Source: Streptomyces sp. NBC_01689 (GTDB lineage: Bacteria; Actinomycetota; Actinomycetes; Streptomycetales; Streptomycetaceae). From it: 64,000 nucleotides of DNA. Shown one piece after another: positions 47,595-57,097 of the stretch. The DNA is taken from NCBI RefSeq assembly GCF_036250675.1, contig NZ_CP109592.1, positions 2,294,001-2,358,000 on the forward strand. Reading direction: 5' to 3'. Each line of letters opens with the position of its first letter. Position 1 is the first letter of the stretch. The translations under genes and the position numbers were made by a program. A model generated the notes under the pieces. It did no database searches. It was not told where the DNA came from and was given only the letters and a program-made list of their open reading frames with translations.

Positions 47595-47625
47595 TTGACC
47601 TCAACCTTGGTGGAGGTTGCACGCT
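47595..47625 (+). promoter_or_regulatory. MerR-type promoter of the split transketolase genes
   Basis: A -35-like TTGACC (47595-47600) and a -10-like CACGCT (47620-47625) are separated by 19 bases, the long spacing characteristic of MerR-family promoters. Between them lies the dyad ACCTCAACCTTGGTGGAGGT (47598-47617), close to the general MerR/SoxR operator pattern. The ATG is only 8 bases beyond the -10, so the transcript is probably leaderless. No MerR gene is in the window. Confidence 0.65.
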
Positions 47626-47632
47626 CGTCCTC

Positions 47633-48334
47633 ATGACGATCACGAGGGAACGCGAGCACGGCTACCAGGACCTGCCCCGGCTGATGGGGCTGATGACCGG
47701 CGACGAGAAGCACGGACCGGCGGCGACCTCCACCCTCGACGTGCTGTGGGTGCTCTACGACCGCGTGCTGCGGGTCACGCCCGAGCGGCGGGACGATCCG
47801 TCGCGCGACCGGTTCCTGCTCTCCAAGGGGCACGGGCCGATGGCGTACTACGCGGTGCTGGCCGCCAAGGGGTTCCTGCCCGTCGATTGGCTGCCGGATT
47901 TCGGCTCGTACGACTCGCCGCTCGGGCACCACCCGGACCGGGTGCTGGTGCCGGGCGCCGAGATCGGCAGCGGTTCGCTCGGGCACGGGCTCCCGATCGC
48001 TGTCGGCACCGCGCTCGGCCTGCGCGCGCGGGGGCTCGACGAGCCGCGGGTCTGGGTGCTGACCGGCGACGCGGAGCTGGACGAGGGCAGCAATCACGAG
48101 GCGATCGCCTACGCCGGGCCGGCCGGGCTCGACCGGCTGCACAGCGTCGTGGTCGACAACTCGTCGGCCAGTCATGCCCGGCCCGGTGGTATCGCCGCGC
48201 GGTTCGAGGCCGCGGGCTGGTCGTCCCTGACCGTCGACGGCCGGGACCACGAGGCGCTGTACGCCGCCTTCACCGCGTCCCATCCGGGCCGGCCGCACGT
48301 CGTCGTCGCCCGCGTCGAGCCGAAGCTCGGCTGA
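47633..48334 (+). CDS. Transketolase N-terminal subunit (thiamine-pyrophosphate domain)
   Basis: A 233-residue protein equivalent to the N-terminal third of transketolase, short for the usual 270-280. It retains LLSKGHGPMAYYAVLA, the region GSLGHGLPIAVGTALG and the TPP-diphosphate motif GDAELDEGSNHEAI (matching GDG/E-x(n)-N). With the downstream C-terminal subunit it should form a split transketolase that moves two-carbon ketol units. ATG 47633 is placed directly after a MerR-type promoter; the frame extends upstream to 47516 without support. Confidence 0.9.
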   Translation: MTITREREHGYQDLPRLMGLMTGDEKHGPAATSTLDVLWVLYDRVLRVTPERRDDPSRDRFLLSKGHGPMAYYAVLAAKGFLPVDWLPDFGSYDSPLGHHPDRVLVPGAEIGSGSLGHGLPIAVGTALGLRARGLDEPRVWVLTGDAELDEGSNHEAIAYAGPAGLDRLHSVVVDNSSASHARPGGIAARFEAAGWSSLTVDGRDHEALYAAFTASHPGRPHVVVARVEPKLG

Positions 48335-48471
48335 ACGGCGTCCCGGCACGCGGCCGTCCCGGCCCGGACCCCGCCACTGGTCACCCCGCCACCGGTCACA
48401 CCGCCCGCGGTCCCCCGCCCTGGGGACCGTGCCGGCCCCTCCGTCCGTACGTCACCGAAAGGACCACCCCC

Positions 48472-49383
48472 ATGGACACCATGCGCGACCGTTTCGCCCC
48501 CGTCGTGTCCCGACTCCTCGACGAGGACCCCCGGGTCGCGGTCGTCCTGGCCGAGATCGGCAAGGACGGCTTCACGGAGGCCATGACCAGGCATCCGGAG
48601 CGGGTGATCAACGTCGGGATCCGCGAACAGCTCCTCGTCGGGGCCGGCGCCGGTCTGGCGCTCACCGGGCTGCGGCCCGTCCTCCACACCTTCGCCGCCT
48701 TCCTCGTCGAGCGTCCCTTCGAACAGGTGAAGCTCGACCTCGGCCATCAGGACGTGGGCGCGGTGCTGGTGAGCGCCGCCGCGTCCTTCGACTGGCCCGC
48801 CGGGGGCTTCACCCACATGGCACCCGGCGACGTGGCCCTGCTCGACACGCTGGACGGCTGGACCGTCCATGTCCCGGGCCATCCGGACGAGGCCGAGACC
48901 CTGCTGCGGCACGCGGTCGCCGCCGGCGACGACAGGGTGTACGTACGGCTGTCGGCGCAGTCCAACGCGCAGGGCCGCCCGGTCGACGGGGCACGGCTGC
49001 ACACGGTCCGCGAGGGGCGCGGCGGCGTGGTGGTCGCGGTCGGGCCGATGCTCGACGCGGTGCTCGACGCGACGGAGGGCCTCGACGTCACCGTGCTCTA
49101 CGCCACCACCGTCCGTCCTTTCGACGCGGCGGGGCTGCGCCGTGCGACGGAGGCCGCGGGCACCGACGTCGTCCTCGTCGAGCCCTGCCTCGCGGGCACG
49201 TCCACGGCCACGGTGGCCGACGCGCTCGCCGACGTGCCCCACCGCGTGCTCGCCCTCGGTGTCGGCCGCCGCGAACTGCGCAAGTACGGAACCGTCGACG
49301 AGCACGTGGCCGCGCACGGACTCGACAGCGGGTCCCTGCGGGAGCGGATCGGGGGGTTCCTGCGCGGCGCCGGGGCCGCGTGA
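48472..49383 (+). CDS. Transketolase C-terminal subunit
   Basis: A 303-residue protein with the pyrimidine-binding domain of transketolase (VVLAEIGKDGFTEAMTRHPERVINVGIREQLLVGAGAGLA, where E51 region activates TPP) and a C-terminal transketolase domain (VTVLYATTVRPFDAAGL). It follows the N-terminal subunit after 137 bases and has its own ribosome-binding site (GAAAGGACC). Split transketolases usually serve special sugar or secondary-metabolite pathways; none is adjacent. Confidence 0.9.
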   Translation: MDTMRDRFAPVVSRLLDEDPRVAVVLAEIGKDGFTEAMTRHPERVINVGIREQLLVGAGAGLALTGLRPVLHTFAAFLVERPFEQVKLDLGHQDVGAVLVSAAASFDWPAGGFTHMAPGDVALLDTLDGWTVHVPGHPDEAETLLRHAVAAGDDRVYVRLSAQSNAQGRPVDGARLHTVREGRGGVVVAVGPMLDAVLDATEGLDVTVLYATTVRPFDAAGLRRATEAAGTDVVLVEPCLAGTSTATVADALADVPHRVLALGVGRRELRKYGTVDEHVAAHGLDSGSLRERIGGFLRGAGAA

Positions 49384-49498
49384 GCGACCGGCACCACGCC
49401 CCGGGCCACGCGTGACCGGCGGTCCGGGGTGGGCGGGACGCGGGGGCCGGGCGCCCGGACCGCTCACGAGGGGTGCCACCGTCAGCCCGAGCAGGGCC

Positions 49499-49800
49499 CC
49501 GACGGCGGCCCGCACGGCTCGAATGGGGACTCAACGGCGGCCCGCACGGCCCGAGTCGGGACGCCAGGGCGCCCCGTGCGCGCCGGGTCGGTACTCAACG
49601 ACAACCCGCGCCACACGAGTCGGGGCTCAACCACAGCCCGCGCGGCCCAGGGCTGGGGCTCAACGGCAGCCCGCCCCCTACGAGTCGGGGCTCAACCACA
49701 GCCCACGCGGCCCAGGCCGGGACTCAACGGCAGCCCGCCCCCCACGAGTCCGGACTCAACCACAGCCCACGCGGCCCGGGGCCGGGACTCAACGGCGGGC
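49499..49800. repeat. 32/33-bp tandem repeat array (about 9 degenerate units)
   Basis: CTCAAC recurs at 49530, 49594, 49626, 49659, 49691, 49723, 49755 and 49788, giving a period of 32 or 33 bases, with one degenerate unit missing the word near 49562. Alternating units have CCACAGCCC or GGCAGCCC, giving a 65-bp higher-order repeat in the later part. The array fills the gap between the transketolase and MFS genes and overlaps the last codons of the MFS gene. Mixed 32/33 spacing argues against coding. Confidence 0.85.
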
Positions 49801-51168
49801 GCCGCGCGGGGGCGTACGCGGGGGCGATGTCAGGTCGGCGCGCGGCAGGTTGCGGATCGCGGGCACCAGGAGCAAGGCCGTGCAGACGCCCAGGGTCATC
49901 ACCCCGGCCACCAGAAGGACGTGGTCGGCACCGAGGACCGTCGCGGCCGGACCCGCCAGGGCCTGGCCGAAGGGCATCATCGCCAGGGAGCCCGCGACGT
50001 CATAGGCGTGGATGCGGTTGAGGACGTCCGGAGCGACCTGGGTCTGCACGCTGGTCGCCCACATCACGGCCCAGAACGACATGCCCGCGCCGGCGACCAC
50101 CGCTCCGGCCGACATGGCCGGGACTCCGAGGCCCGCGCCGACGCAGGCGGGGAAGCACGCGAAGGCGAACAGGGCCACCGAGCCGGCCCGCAGCATGTGG
50201 CGGGGACGCAACCGCAGGGCCAGCAGCCCGCCGACGACGGTGCCGGCGCCGAGCGCGGAGTTGACCAGGCCGTAGGCGCTCGCGCCGTGCTGCCGGACCA
50301 CCTCCGTGGCCACCAGGGGCGCGGTGGGGCCCGAGATGAAGAGCATGTACGCGCACCAGATGAGGATGACGCCCCACAACCAGGTCCTCGCCCTGAACTC
50401 CCGCCAGCCCACGACGAGATCACCACGGAAGGTGCCGCCGTGCGGACGGGTTCCGGGCGCGGCCGCCGGGAGCCGGAGCAGGAGCAGGCACAGCGCGCTC
50501 AGCGCGTAGGTCCCCGCGTGCGCCGCGAAGACCCCGCCGGCCGAGGAGAACGCGACCAGCAGTCCGGCGAGGGCGGGACCCGCGAGCTGCGCCGCGGACT
50601 CGGCGATCCGGATCGCGCCGTTCGCCCCCTGTACGTCGGCCGCCAGGCGCGGCACCGTGCTGGCGACGCCCGGCTGGAAGACGGCTCCGGCCGCTCCGTT
50701 GACCGCGCCGATGGCGCAGATCTGCCAGAGGACGACGTGGCCGGCGAAGAAGAGCCCGGCGGCGAGCGCCTGGGTGACCAGGCGTACGAGGTCGGCCCCG
50801 ATCATCAGTCTGCGGGTGCTGAACCGGTCGGCGATGACCCCGCCGAAGATCACCAGCCCGGCGAACGGGGCGGCGGACGCGGCCATCGCGAGGCCGATGG
50901 CCCCCGCTCCGTAGCCGTGCTGGAGCAGTCCGGCGGCGAGCGCCACCGGGAGCATGGTGTCCCCGAGCCGGGCGAGGGCCCGCGCGACGAAGAACAGCGC
51001 GAAGTCCCGCGACCAGACCGGTGCGAGGCCGGTCGTGACGGCGGAACGGTGCGGGCCGGGGCCCCTCCCCCTGCCGTCGCCCCCCGTCGCGTCCTGCGCG
51101 CCCTTCGCGTCCTCGTCGGCCCGCGATCCGGACCGCGTCGGCTCACCCTTCGGTGACGTCCCGTACAT
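49789..51168 (-). CDS. MFS transporter
   Basis: A 459-residue major facilitator superfamily protein with about twelve hydrophobic helices and an N-terminal, hydrophilic, charged region of about 45 residues. The segment between helices 2 and 3 reads GGVIADRFSTRRLMI, the MFS signature loop. Sequence style resembles enterobactin-exporter and macrolide-efflux-like (EntS/MefA) MFS proteins, so drug or siderophore efflux is plausible, but the substrate is unknown. ATG 51168 is used; the frame also offers a start at 51186. The 3' end lies in the 32-bp repeat array. Confidence 0.9.
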   Translation of the reverse strand: MYGTSPKGEPTRSGSRADEDAKGAQDATGGDGRGRGPGPHRSAVTTGLAPVWSRDFALFFVARALARLGDTMLPVALAAGLLQHGYGAGAIGLAMAASAAPFAGLVIFGGVIADRFSTRRLMIGADLVRLVTQALAAGLFFAGHVVLWQICAIGAVNGAAGAVFQPGVASTVPRLAADVQGANGAIRIAESAAQLAGPALAGLLVAFSSAGGVFAAHAGTYALSALCLLLLRLPAAAPGTRPHGGTFRGDLVVGWREFRARTWLWGVILIWCAYMLFISGPTAPLVATEVVRQHGASAYGLVNSALGAGTVVGGLLALRLRPRHMLRAGSVALFAFACFPACVGAGLGVPAMSAGAVVAGAGMSFWAVMWATSVQTQVAPDVLNRIHAYDVAGSLAMMPFGQALAGPAATVLGADHVLLVAGVMTLGVCTALLLVPAIRNLPRADLTSPPRTPPRGARR

Positions 51169-51285
51169 CCCGCCCGTGCCCCTCACCCGCGGTCGCCCCG
51201 CGGCTCCCCTCCGCGAACCGGGCGCCCTGCCTCCGCTCCGGCATCCGGATCATGTCACGCGCCACGACGGGTCACGGAGGGATTT

Positions 51286-51648
51286 TCACCGCTCCGCGGG
51301 GAGCCCCAACGCCGGGTGGGATTCGAGCAGTCGGGGCGGGGCCGCCTGCCGCCAGGAGTCGGCGAGGATGTCCCGCAGCTCCTCGTCGTCCTCCAGCGCG
51401 GCGAGCCGGACCCGGACCCAGGCGAAGCCCGCCTCATGGCCCGCGATCCAGAACTTCCGGGGCTCGGCGAGGACGAGTTCGTCCCGCTCCTCCTTGGGGC
51501 AGCGCACGGCGATGGACGTCTCCTCCTCGGGCAGGGTGGCGAACATCTTCCCCGCGACCCGGAAGGTGGGCATGCTCCAGGCGGTCTTCTCCGTCGTGTC
51601 CGGCAGGGACAGCGCGATCCGGCGTACGTCTTCGGCGTTCGGCGACAT
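51286..51648 (-). CDS. MmcQ/YjbR-family DNA-binding-like protein
   Basis: A 120-residue protein of the MmcQ/YjbR family (SPNAEDVRRIALSLPDTTEKTAW, FRVAGKMFATL, HEAGFAWVRVRLAAL, DILADSWRQAAP). The fold resembles double-psi and type-II secretion chaperone-like domains and is often annotated as DNA-binding, with no proven role. ATG 51648 matches the family N-terminus; the frame is open to 51783 without support. Confidence 0.88.
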   Translation of the reverse strand: MSPNAEDVRRIALSLPDTTEKTAWSMPTFRVAGKMFATLPEEETSIAVRCPKEERDELVLAEPRKFWIAGHEAGFAWVRVRLAALEDDEELRDILADSWRQAAPPRLLESHPALGLPAER

Positions 51649-51792
51649 GACGGAAACGGTAGCCAACGCCACCGACAGATGGGCGCTGACCTGCGCGATC
51701 AGCGGGCGTCCCGGCGGCGCAGGTCGGTTCCGCCCTCCCGGCCGCGGGAAGCACGGGCGGACCACCGCCGCCCCACGTCGCACCGCGCCGCC

Positions 51793-52329
51793 TCACACCG
51801 CCGCGGCCGCGGCACCCAGCCGTTTGTAGAAGACGGTCGTCGGGCACAGCACGCCCGCGGGAGTGGTCGCGTAGTCCGGTATCGCACCGAGCCGGGTCCA
51901 GCCCGCGGACAGGTAGAGGGTCTCGGCCGGGCTGTCGGTCTCCGTGTCCAGGTGCAGGAGGGTGATCCCGGCCTCCGCCGCGGCACCCTCGGCGGTGGTG
52001 AGCAGGGTGCGGCCGAGTCCCCGGCCCCGCCCGTCGGGGTGCACCATCAGCTTCACCAGTTCGGCGCGGTGGCGGCTGTTGGCCTTGTCCGGGAAGGCGA
52101 GACCGACCGTGCCGAGCACCCGGTCCGCGCTCCGCGCCACCCACACCGCGAGACGGCCGGCCGCCACCCCGGCCGCACGCTCCTCCCACCAGGCCACGGC
52201 CGCCGCACGGCCGAGCGGCGCGAGGAAGCCGACGGAGGCGCCGCCGTCCACGGTGGCAGTCAGCAGGTCCGCCAACTCCCCGACGTGGGAGAGGAGTCCG
52301 GTGGCGTCGAGCCGGGAGACGGCGGTCAC
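51793..52329 (-). CDS. GNAT-family N-acetyltransferase
   Basis: A 178-residue acetyltransferase. The acetyl-CoA motif A is visible as LVKLMVHPDGRGRGLGRTLLTTAE (about 96-119, R/Q-x-x-G-x-G/A), and the GNAT C-terminal strand as LYLSAGWTRLG. The acceptor is unknown. It starts with GTG overlapping the stop of the XRE regulator gene (GTGA), so the two are co-translated and the regulator probably responds to the same compound. Confidence 0.9.
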   Translation of the reverse strand: MTAVSRLDATGLLSHVGELADLLTATVDGGASVGFLAPLGRAAAVAWWEERAAGVAAGRLAVWVARSADRVLGTVGLAFPDKANSRHRAELVKLMVHPDGRGRGLGRTLLTTAEGAAAEAGITLLHLDTETDSPAETLYLSAGWTRLGAIPDYATTPAGVLCPTTVFYKRLGAAAAAV

Positions 52330-52898
52330 GGGGCCACCACCACCAGCGCGTACCGCACATCCCGCGGGCCGGGGCAGCGGAAGCGGGTCGGGCCCCACAC
52401 CCGCAGCCGGAGGCAGTCGCCGGTGGCGAGGCGGTGTGCGACGTCCCGCGCCGTCACCTCCAACGACCCGTCGAGCACCCAGATGTGCTGCTCCAGACCC
52501 GGCACCGGAGGCCGGTCGTACGCGATGTCGGCGCCGGCCGCGAGCCGTCCCTCGACCAGCTCGCCGCGCAGCCCCGGGTGCGGGGGCGACACCGACCGCC
52601 GTACGAAACCGGAGGCACCGTCCGTCCAGACCGTCTGGTCGGCCGCCCGCACCAGCCCGGCGGGTTCCGCCTCGACCTCGCTGAGCAGCTGCGACATGGT
52701 CCGGCCGTACACGGCGCACAGGCGGTTCAGGAGGGAGGCCGTGGGGCTGATCTCGGCGCGCTCGGCCCGGGACAGCGTGGAGCGGCTGACACCGCTGTGT
52801 TCCGCCAGTTCCGCGAGCGACCAGCCGTGTTCGGCCCGCAGCTCGGCGAGCCGCGCGCCCAGCCGGACGTCTACGGCTTCCTGCACCTCGTTTCCCAT
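52326..52898 (-). CDS. XRE-family regulator with C-terminal cupin domain
   Basis: A 190-residue regulator with an N-terminal XRE helix-turn-helix (about 11-65; RLAELRAEHGWSLAELAEHSGVSRSTLSRAERAE) and a C-terminal cupin sensor domain (about 105-188; ELVEGRLAAG, HIWVLDGSLEVT, LATGDCLRLR). Such regulators bind small metabolites through the cupin. The acetyltransferase is encoded in the same operon. An AT-richer stretch (52895-52915, ATATTCGAGATATTAT) directly upstream is a likely promoter/operator. Confidence 0.93.
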   Translation of the reverse strand: MGNEVQEAVDVRLGARLAELRAEHGWSLAELAEHSGVSRSTLSRAERAEISPTASLLNRLCAVYGRTMSQLLSEVEAEPAGLVRAADQTVWTDGASGFVRRSVSPPHPGLRGELVEGRLAAGADIAYDRPPVPGLEQHIWVLDGSLEVTARDVAHRLATGDCLRLRVWGPTRFRCPGPRDVRYALVVVAP

Positions 52899-52952
52899 AT
52901 TCGAGATATTATCCCAGATGCGAAACGACGCCGGGCGGGTGGGGCGCGGACG

Positions 52953-53858
52953 TCACTCCACGGTGGCGGCCCGGGCCAGCGCGTCCAGAACCGGGCGGAT
53001 CAGCGGATGCCCCTCCGCGCCGCGCCGTACGGCCGCGAAGACCCGGCGGGTGGGCGCGATCCCGTCGACCGGGCGCACGACCACGCCCGTGAGGTCCATG
53101 CCGATCAGGGCCGAGCGGGGCACCAGCGCCACGCCCGCGTCGGCGGAGGCGAGGGCGACGACGGCGCGGAAGTCGTCCGAGGAGTGTTCGAGACGCGGTT
53201 CGAATCCCGCGTTCTCGCAGGCCAGGACCACCACGTCATGGCAGGGATTGCCGGGGTACTGGCCGATCCAGGGGTCCTTTGCGAGCTCGGCGAGCGGCAC
53301 CTCCCCGGCGTCGGCCAGGCGGTGGGTGACCGGGACCACCGCGTCGAACGGCTCCGCGTAGAGGGGCACGTGGGTCAGCCGGGGGTCGTCCGCGGCCGGG
53401 GCGCCCCGGTACTCGACGGCGACCGCGATGTCGACCTGCCGGTCGAGCACCATCGGCAGGCTGGCGTCACCCTCGGCGTCCTGCACTCGGACCTGGATCC
53501 CGGGTGCGGTGACGGCGAGGCGGGTGAGCGCGGGAGCCACCACGAGGCCGATGCCGGTCGCGAAGGCGGCGACGGTGACCGTGCCCGCGGAACCCGAGCT
53601 GTAGGCCGCCAGCTCGGCCTCGGCCCGCTCCAGCTGGGCCAGTACCGCGTGGGTGTGGCCGAGCAGGATCTCGCCGGCGGGCGTCAGTCGTACGCCCTTG
53701 GCCCCCCGCTCGACGAGCCGGTGCCCGGTCTCCTGCTCCAGGGCGGTCAGCTGCTGGGAGACCGCCGACGGTGTGAGATAGAGCGCGGCGGCAGCCGCCG
53801 TCACGGTGCGGTGGTCGGCCACCGCACGGAGGATGTGGAGCCGCCGCGCCTCGATCAT
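52953..53858 (-). CDS. LysR-family transcriptional regulator
   Basis: A 301-residue LysR-type regulator: winged helix at 1-60 (ARRLHILRAVADHRTVTAAAAALYLTPSAVSQQLTALE) and a periplasmic-binding-protein-like effector domain from about 90. It begins 31 bases after the kbl stop on the same strand, so it could be transcribed with tdh-kbl and might regulate threonine or glycine metabolism; this is inferred only from position. Confidence 0.93.
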   Translation of the reverse strand: MIEARRLHILRAVADHRTVTAAAAALYLTPSAVSQQLTALEQETGHRLVERGAKGVRLTPAGEILLGHTHAVLAQLERAEAELAAYSSGSAGTVTVAAFATGIGLVVAPALTRLAVTAPGIQVRVQDAEGDASLPMVLDRQVDIAVAVEYRGAPAADDPRLTHVPLYAEPFDAVVPVTHRLADAGEVPLAELAKDPWIGQYPGNPCHDVVVLACENAGFEPRLEHSSDDFRAVVALASADAGVALVPRSALIGMDLTGVVVRPVDGIAPTRRVFAAVRRGAEGHPLIRPVLDALARAATVE

Positions 53859-53889
53859 GTGACCGATTCTCTCAGGTCACAGGCGACTT

Positions 53890-55086
53890 TCAGCCGTCGA
53901 GCTCCGCCCGCGCCGCCACGAACGCGTCCACCGCGCGGTGCACGTCGTCCGTCGAGTGCGCCGCGGACAGCTGCACCCGGATGCGGGCCTTGCCCTGCGG
54001 GACCACCGGGTACGAGAAGCCGATCACGTACACGCCGCGCTCCAGGAGCAGTTCCGCCATGCGCCCGGCGACGGACGCGTCACCGATCATCACCGGCGCG
54101 ATCGCGTGGTCGCCGGGGAGGATGTCGAAGCCCTCGGCGGTCATCCGGGAGCGGAACAGCGCGGTGTTCTCGGCCAGCCTCTCGCGCAGGTCGCCCGCCG
54201 ACTCCAGGAGGTCGAGGACCTTGAGGGAGGCCGCCGCGATCACGGGGGCGAGCGTGTTGGAGAAGAGGTAGGGGCGCGAGCGCTGGCGCAGCAGGGCGAC
54301 GATCTCGGCGCGGGCCGCGACATAGCCGCCCGAGGCACCGCCGAGCGCCTTGCCGAGGGTGCCGGTGATGATGTCGACGCGGTCCATGACGCCGTGCAGC
54401 TCGGGCGTGCCCCGGCCGCCGGGGCCGACGAAGCCGACGGCGTGCGAGTCGTCGACCATGACCATCGCGTCGTACCGGTCGGCGAGGTCGCAGATCTCCT
54501 GGAGGGGGGCGACGTAGCCGTCCATCGAGAAGACGCCGTCGGTGACGATCAGCCGGCGCCGGGCGTCCGACGCGTCCTTGAGCTGGGCCTCCAGGTCGGC
54601 CATGTCCCGGTTGGCGTACCGGAAGCGGCGCGCCTTGGACAGGCGGATGCCGTCGATGATCGAGGCGTGGTTGAGGGCGTCGGAGATCACCGCGTCCTCG
54701 GCGCCGAGGAGGGTCTCGAAGACGCCTCCGTTGGCGTCGAAGCAGGAGGAGTAGAGGATCGTGTCCTCCTGGCCGAGGAACGCCGACAGCCGCGCCTCCA
54801 GCTCCTTGTGCACCTCCTGGGTGCCGCAGATGAAGCGCACGGACGCCATCCCGTAGCCCCAGCGGTCGAGGGCCTCGTGGGCGGCGGCGACGACCTCGGG
54901 GTGGTCGGCGAGCCCCAGGTAGTTGTTGGCGCAGAAGTTGAGGACCTCGCCGGGACGGCCGCCCGAGGTGACGCTCACGGTCGCGGACTGCGGGGTGCCG
55001 ATGACGCGCTCGGGCTTGTGCAGCCCGGCGGCGCGGATCTCGTCGAGGGTGGTGCGCAGATCGTCGCGTACGGAATCGAACATCAT
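53890..55086 (-). CDS. kbl: Glycine C-acetyltransferase (2-amino-3-ketobutyrate CoA ligase)
   Basis: A 398-residue PLP enzyme of the alpha-oxoamine synthase family, full length for Kbl. It splits 2-amino-3-oxobutyrate with CoA into glycine and acetyl-CoA. Family motifs are [15 protein letters not shown] (51-65), the histidine in [13 protein letters not shown] and the PLP lysine in [15 protein letters not shown]. It follows tdh after 7 bases; AAGGAAC precedes the first of two consecutive ATG codons. Confidence 0.96.
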   Translation of the reverse strand: MMFDSVRDDLRTTLDEIRAAGLHKPERVIGTPQSATVSVTSGGRPGEVLNFCANNYLGLADHPEVVAAAHEALDRWGYGMASVRFICGTQEVHKELEARLSAFLGQEDTILYSSCFDANGGVFETLLGAEDAVISDALNHASIIDGIRLSKARRFRYANRDMADLEAQLKDASDARRRLIVTDGVFSMDGYVAPLQEICDLADRYDAMVMVDDSHAVGFVGPGGRGTPELHGVMDRVDIITGTLGKALGGASGGYVAARAEIVALLRQRSRPYLFSNTLAPVIAAASLKVLDLLESAGDLRERLAENTALFRSRMTAEGFDILPGDHAIAPVMIGDASVAGRMAELLLERGVYVIGFSYPVVPQGKARIRVQLSAAHSTDDVHRAVDAFVAARAELDG

Positions 55087-55093
55087 CAGTTCC

Positions 55094-56122
55094 TTAGAGG
55101 GTCCAGTCCAGAATGACCTTGCCGCCGCGGCCGCCGGCCGCTTCGGCGAAGGCGGCCTCGTGATCGCGGAAGCCGTAGCGGCCGGTGATCACGGGCGCGA
55201 GGTCGAGGCCGCCCTCGAGCAGCACCGACATCGCGTACCAGGTCTCGAACATCTCCCGGCCGTAGATGCCCTTGATCGTGATCATGGACGTCACGATCCG
55301 GGACCAGTCGACCGGGAACTCCTCGGCGGGCAGGCCCAGCATCGCGATCCGGCCGCCGTGGGTCATGTTGGCGATCATGTCGCGCAGGGCCTCGGGGCGG
55401 CCGGACATCTCCAGACCGATGTCGAAGCCCTCGCGCAGCCCCAGCTCACGCTGTCCGTCGGCGATCGTCGCGGAGGAGACGTTCAGGGCGAGGCTCACGC
55501 CGATCTTGCGCGCGAGTTCGAGGCGCTCCTCGCTGACGTCGGTGACGACGACGTTGCGCGCACCCGCGTGCCGGGCCACCGCGGCGGCCATCAGGCCGAT
55601 CGGTCCGGCCCCGGTGATCAGTACGTCCTCGCCGACCAGCGGGAAGGACAGCGCCGTGTGCACGGCGTTGCCGAAGGGGTCGAAGATGGCGGCGACGTCG
55701 AGGTCGACGGGGACCCGGTGCACCCACACGTTCCCGGCCGGCAGGGCGACGTACTCGGCGAACGCGCCGTCGCGGCCGACACCGAGGCCGACCGTGGCAC
55801 GGCAGAGGTGGCGGCGGCCCGCCAGGCAGTTGCGGCACTTGCCGCACACCAGGTGGCCCTCGCCGCTGACCCGGTCGCCGGCCTTGATGTCCACCACGTC
55901 ACGGCCGGTCGCGACGACCTCGCCGACGAACTCGTGGCCGACCACGAGGGGTGTGCTGATGGCCTGCCGCGCCCAGCCGTCCCAGTTGCGGATGTGCAGG
56001 TCGGTGCCGCAGATCCCGGTCCTGAGGACCTTGATCAGTACGTCGCCGGGGCCGATCTCCGGCTCCGGGACGTCCACGAGCCAGAGCCCGGGCTCCGCCT
56101 TCTCCTTGACCAGCGCCTTCAC
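55094..56122 (-). CDS. tdh: L-threonine 3-dehydrogenase
   Basis: A 342-residue medium-chain zinc dehydrogenase, exactly the usual Tdh length. It oxidises threonine to 2-amino-3-oxobutyrate with NAD. Catalytic zinc ligands are in [13 protein letters not shown] and VGHEFVGEV, the structural zinc lobe is [15 protein letters not shown], and the NAD fold [23 protein letters not shown] 56122 follows AGGAG and matches the family N-terminus ([14 protein letters not shown]); the much longer open frame upstream is spurious. The product is handed to Kbl, encoded 7 bases downstream. Confidence 0.96.
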   Translation of the reverse strand: MKALVKEKAEPGLWLVDVPEPEIGPGDVLIKVLRTGICGTDLHIRNWDGWARQAISTPLVVGHEFVGEVVATGRDVVDIKAGDRVSGEGHLVCGKCRNCLAGRRHLCRATVGLGVGRDGAFAEYVALPAGNVWVHRVPVDLDVAAIFDPFGNAVHTALSFPLVGEDVLITGAGPIGLMAAAVARHAGARNVVVTDVSEERLELARKIGVSLALNVSSATIADGQRELGLREGFDIGLEMSGRPEALRDMIANMTHGGRIAMLGLPAEEFPVDWSRIVTSMITIKGIYGREMFETWYAMSVLLEGGLDLAPVITGRYGFRDHEAAFAEAAGGRGGKVILDWTL

Positions 56123-56267
56123 GCAACGGCTCCTGTGGGTGAGGCCCCGGGGCCGGGCACGCCGAAGGAGCCCGTACCGGGGAGAGGGGTGTATTCCCTG
56201 AGGAATCTGCCGTACGACCGTAGTCCGGGTCCATCGAGGTTTTCTTAAACGCGGCCGCAGCTTTCCT

Positions 56268-56310
56268 TCACGCGTCGGATTCCCGGCCCCGTCACGCGTC
56301 GGATTCCCGG
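56268..56310. repeat. 19-bp direct repeat upstream of tdh
   Basis: TCACGCGTCGGATTCCCGG occurs exactly twice, at 56268-56286 and 56292-56310, with a 24-base period. It lies 146 bases upstream of the tdh start and just after the GAF gene. It could be a regulatory site or a small duplication. Confidence 0.6.
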
Positions 56311-56406
56311 TCCGGTCGCGGCTCCCCGGGCACCTGCCCCCGTGCGAAGCGGGCGAGCGGTGCGGGGGCGGGCGCGGGCACCTCGCGCGCGGCGCCGCGC
56401 GCGGGC

Positions 56407-56997
56407 TCAGATCCGCGGGCCGGTCTCCCGCTTCCCGAGCTGCTCGACCAGTTCCGCCGCCATCGCCTTGATGGTCTCCAGGCCGGCTCTTCCCCAGGGG
56501 CGCGGTTCGAGGTCGACGACGCAGACGGTGCCGAGGGCGATGCCCGTGCGGTCGATGAGCGGGGCGCCGAGGTAGGAGCGGACGCCGAGTTCGTCGACGA
56601 CGGGGTTGCCGGCGAAGCGCGGGTAGTCGCAGACGTCCTCCAGCACCAGCGCTCTGCGGCGGACCACGACGTAGGGGCAGAAGCCGTAGTCGCGGGTCAG
56701 GTAGCGGCTCACGCCCTGGTGGGTGCCGTCCACCGGGACCGGGACCGGCCGGGTGGCGGCGACGTTGCCGTCCGGGGTGTGCAGGCCCGCGAAGAACTGC
56801 CGGTTCTCGTCGATGAAGTTGACCATCGCGTACGGCACCGCGGCGACATCGGCGAGCCGGTCCGCGAAGGCGTCGAAGGCGGGCTCGGTGCACTCCCCCA
56901 GCCCGAGCCGGCGCAGCCGCCGGACCCGTTCGGGGGCGTCCTTGTCCTCCGGGGTCAGCAGGAGGCGGCCGGACGGGCGCGGTGGGTCGTAGCTCAT
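56407..56997 (-). CDS. GAF-domain protein of the second conservon
   Basis: A 196-residue single-GAF protein (about 35-185; [77 protein letters not shown]). GAF domains bind small molecules or chromophores; the single cysteine in FCPY could bind a tetrapyrrole, but so could many non-photoreceptor GAFs. It follows the GTPase gene after 100 bases in the position held by P450s in other conservons, so it is the likely output or sensory partner. Confidence 0.9.
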   Translation of the reverse strand: MSYDPPRPSGRLLLTPEDKDAPERVRRLRRLGLGECTEPAFDAFADRLADVAAVPYAMVNFIDENRQFFAGLHTPDGNVAATRPVPVPVDGTHQGVSRYLTRDYGFCPYVVVRRRALVLEDVCDYPRFAGNPVVDELGVRSYLGAPLIDRTGIALGTVCVVDLEPRPWGRAGLETIKAMAAELVEQLGKRETGPRI

Positions 56998-57097
56998 GGG
57001 CGGACTCCGTGGCGGGGCGCGGGGGTCATATGCGGGCTCCGTGGTCGGGGACGTGGGGCATGGGCGGGCTCCTTCGCGGGAGGCGTACGTCGGTACG

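Noticed and set aside
49499..49800. Possible CRISPR array
   Set aside because: The units are contiguous and degenerate with no unique spacers of constant length between identical repeats, and no cas gene is present.
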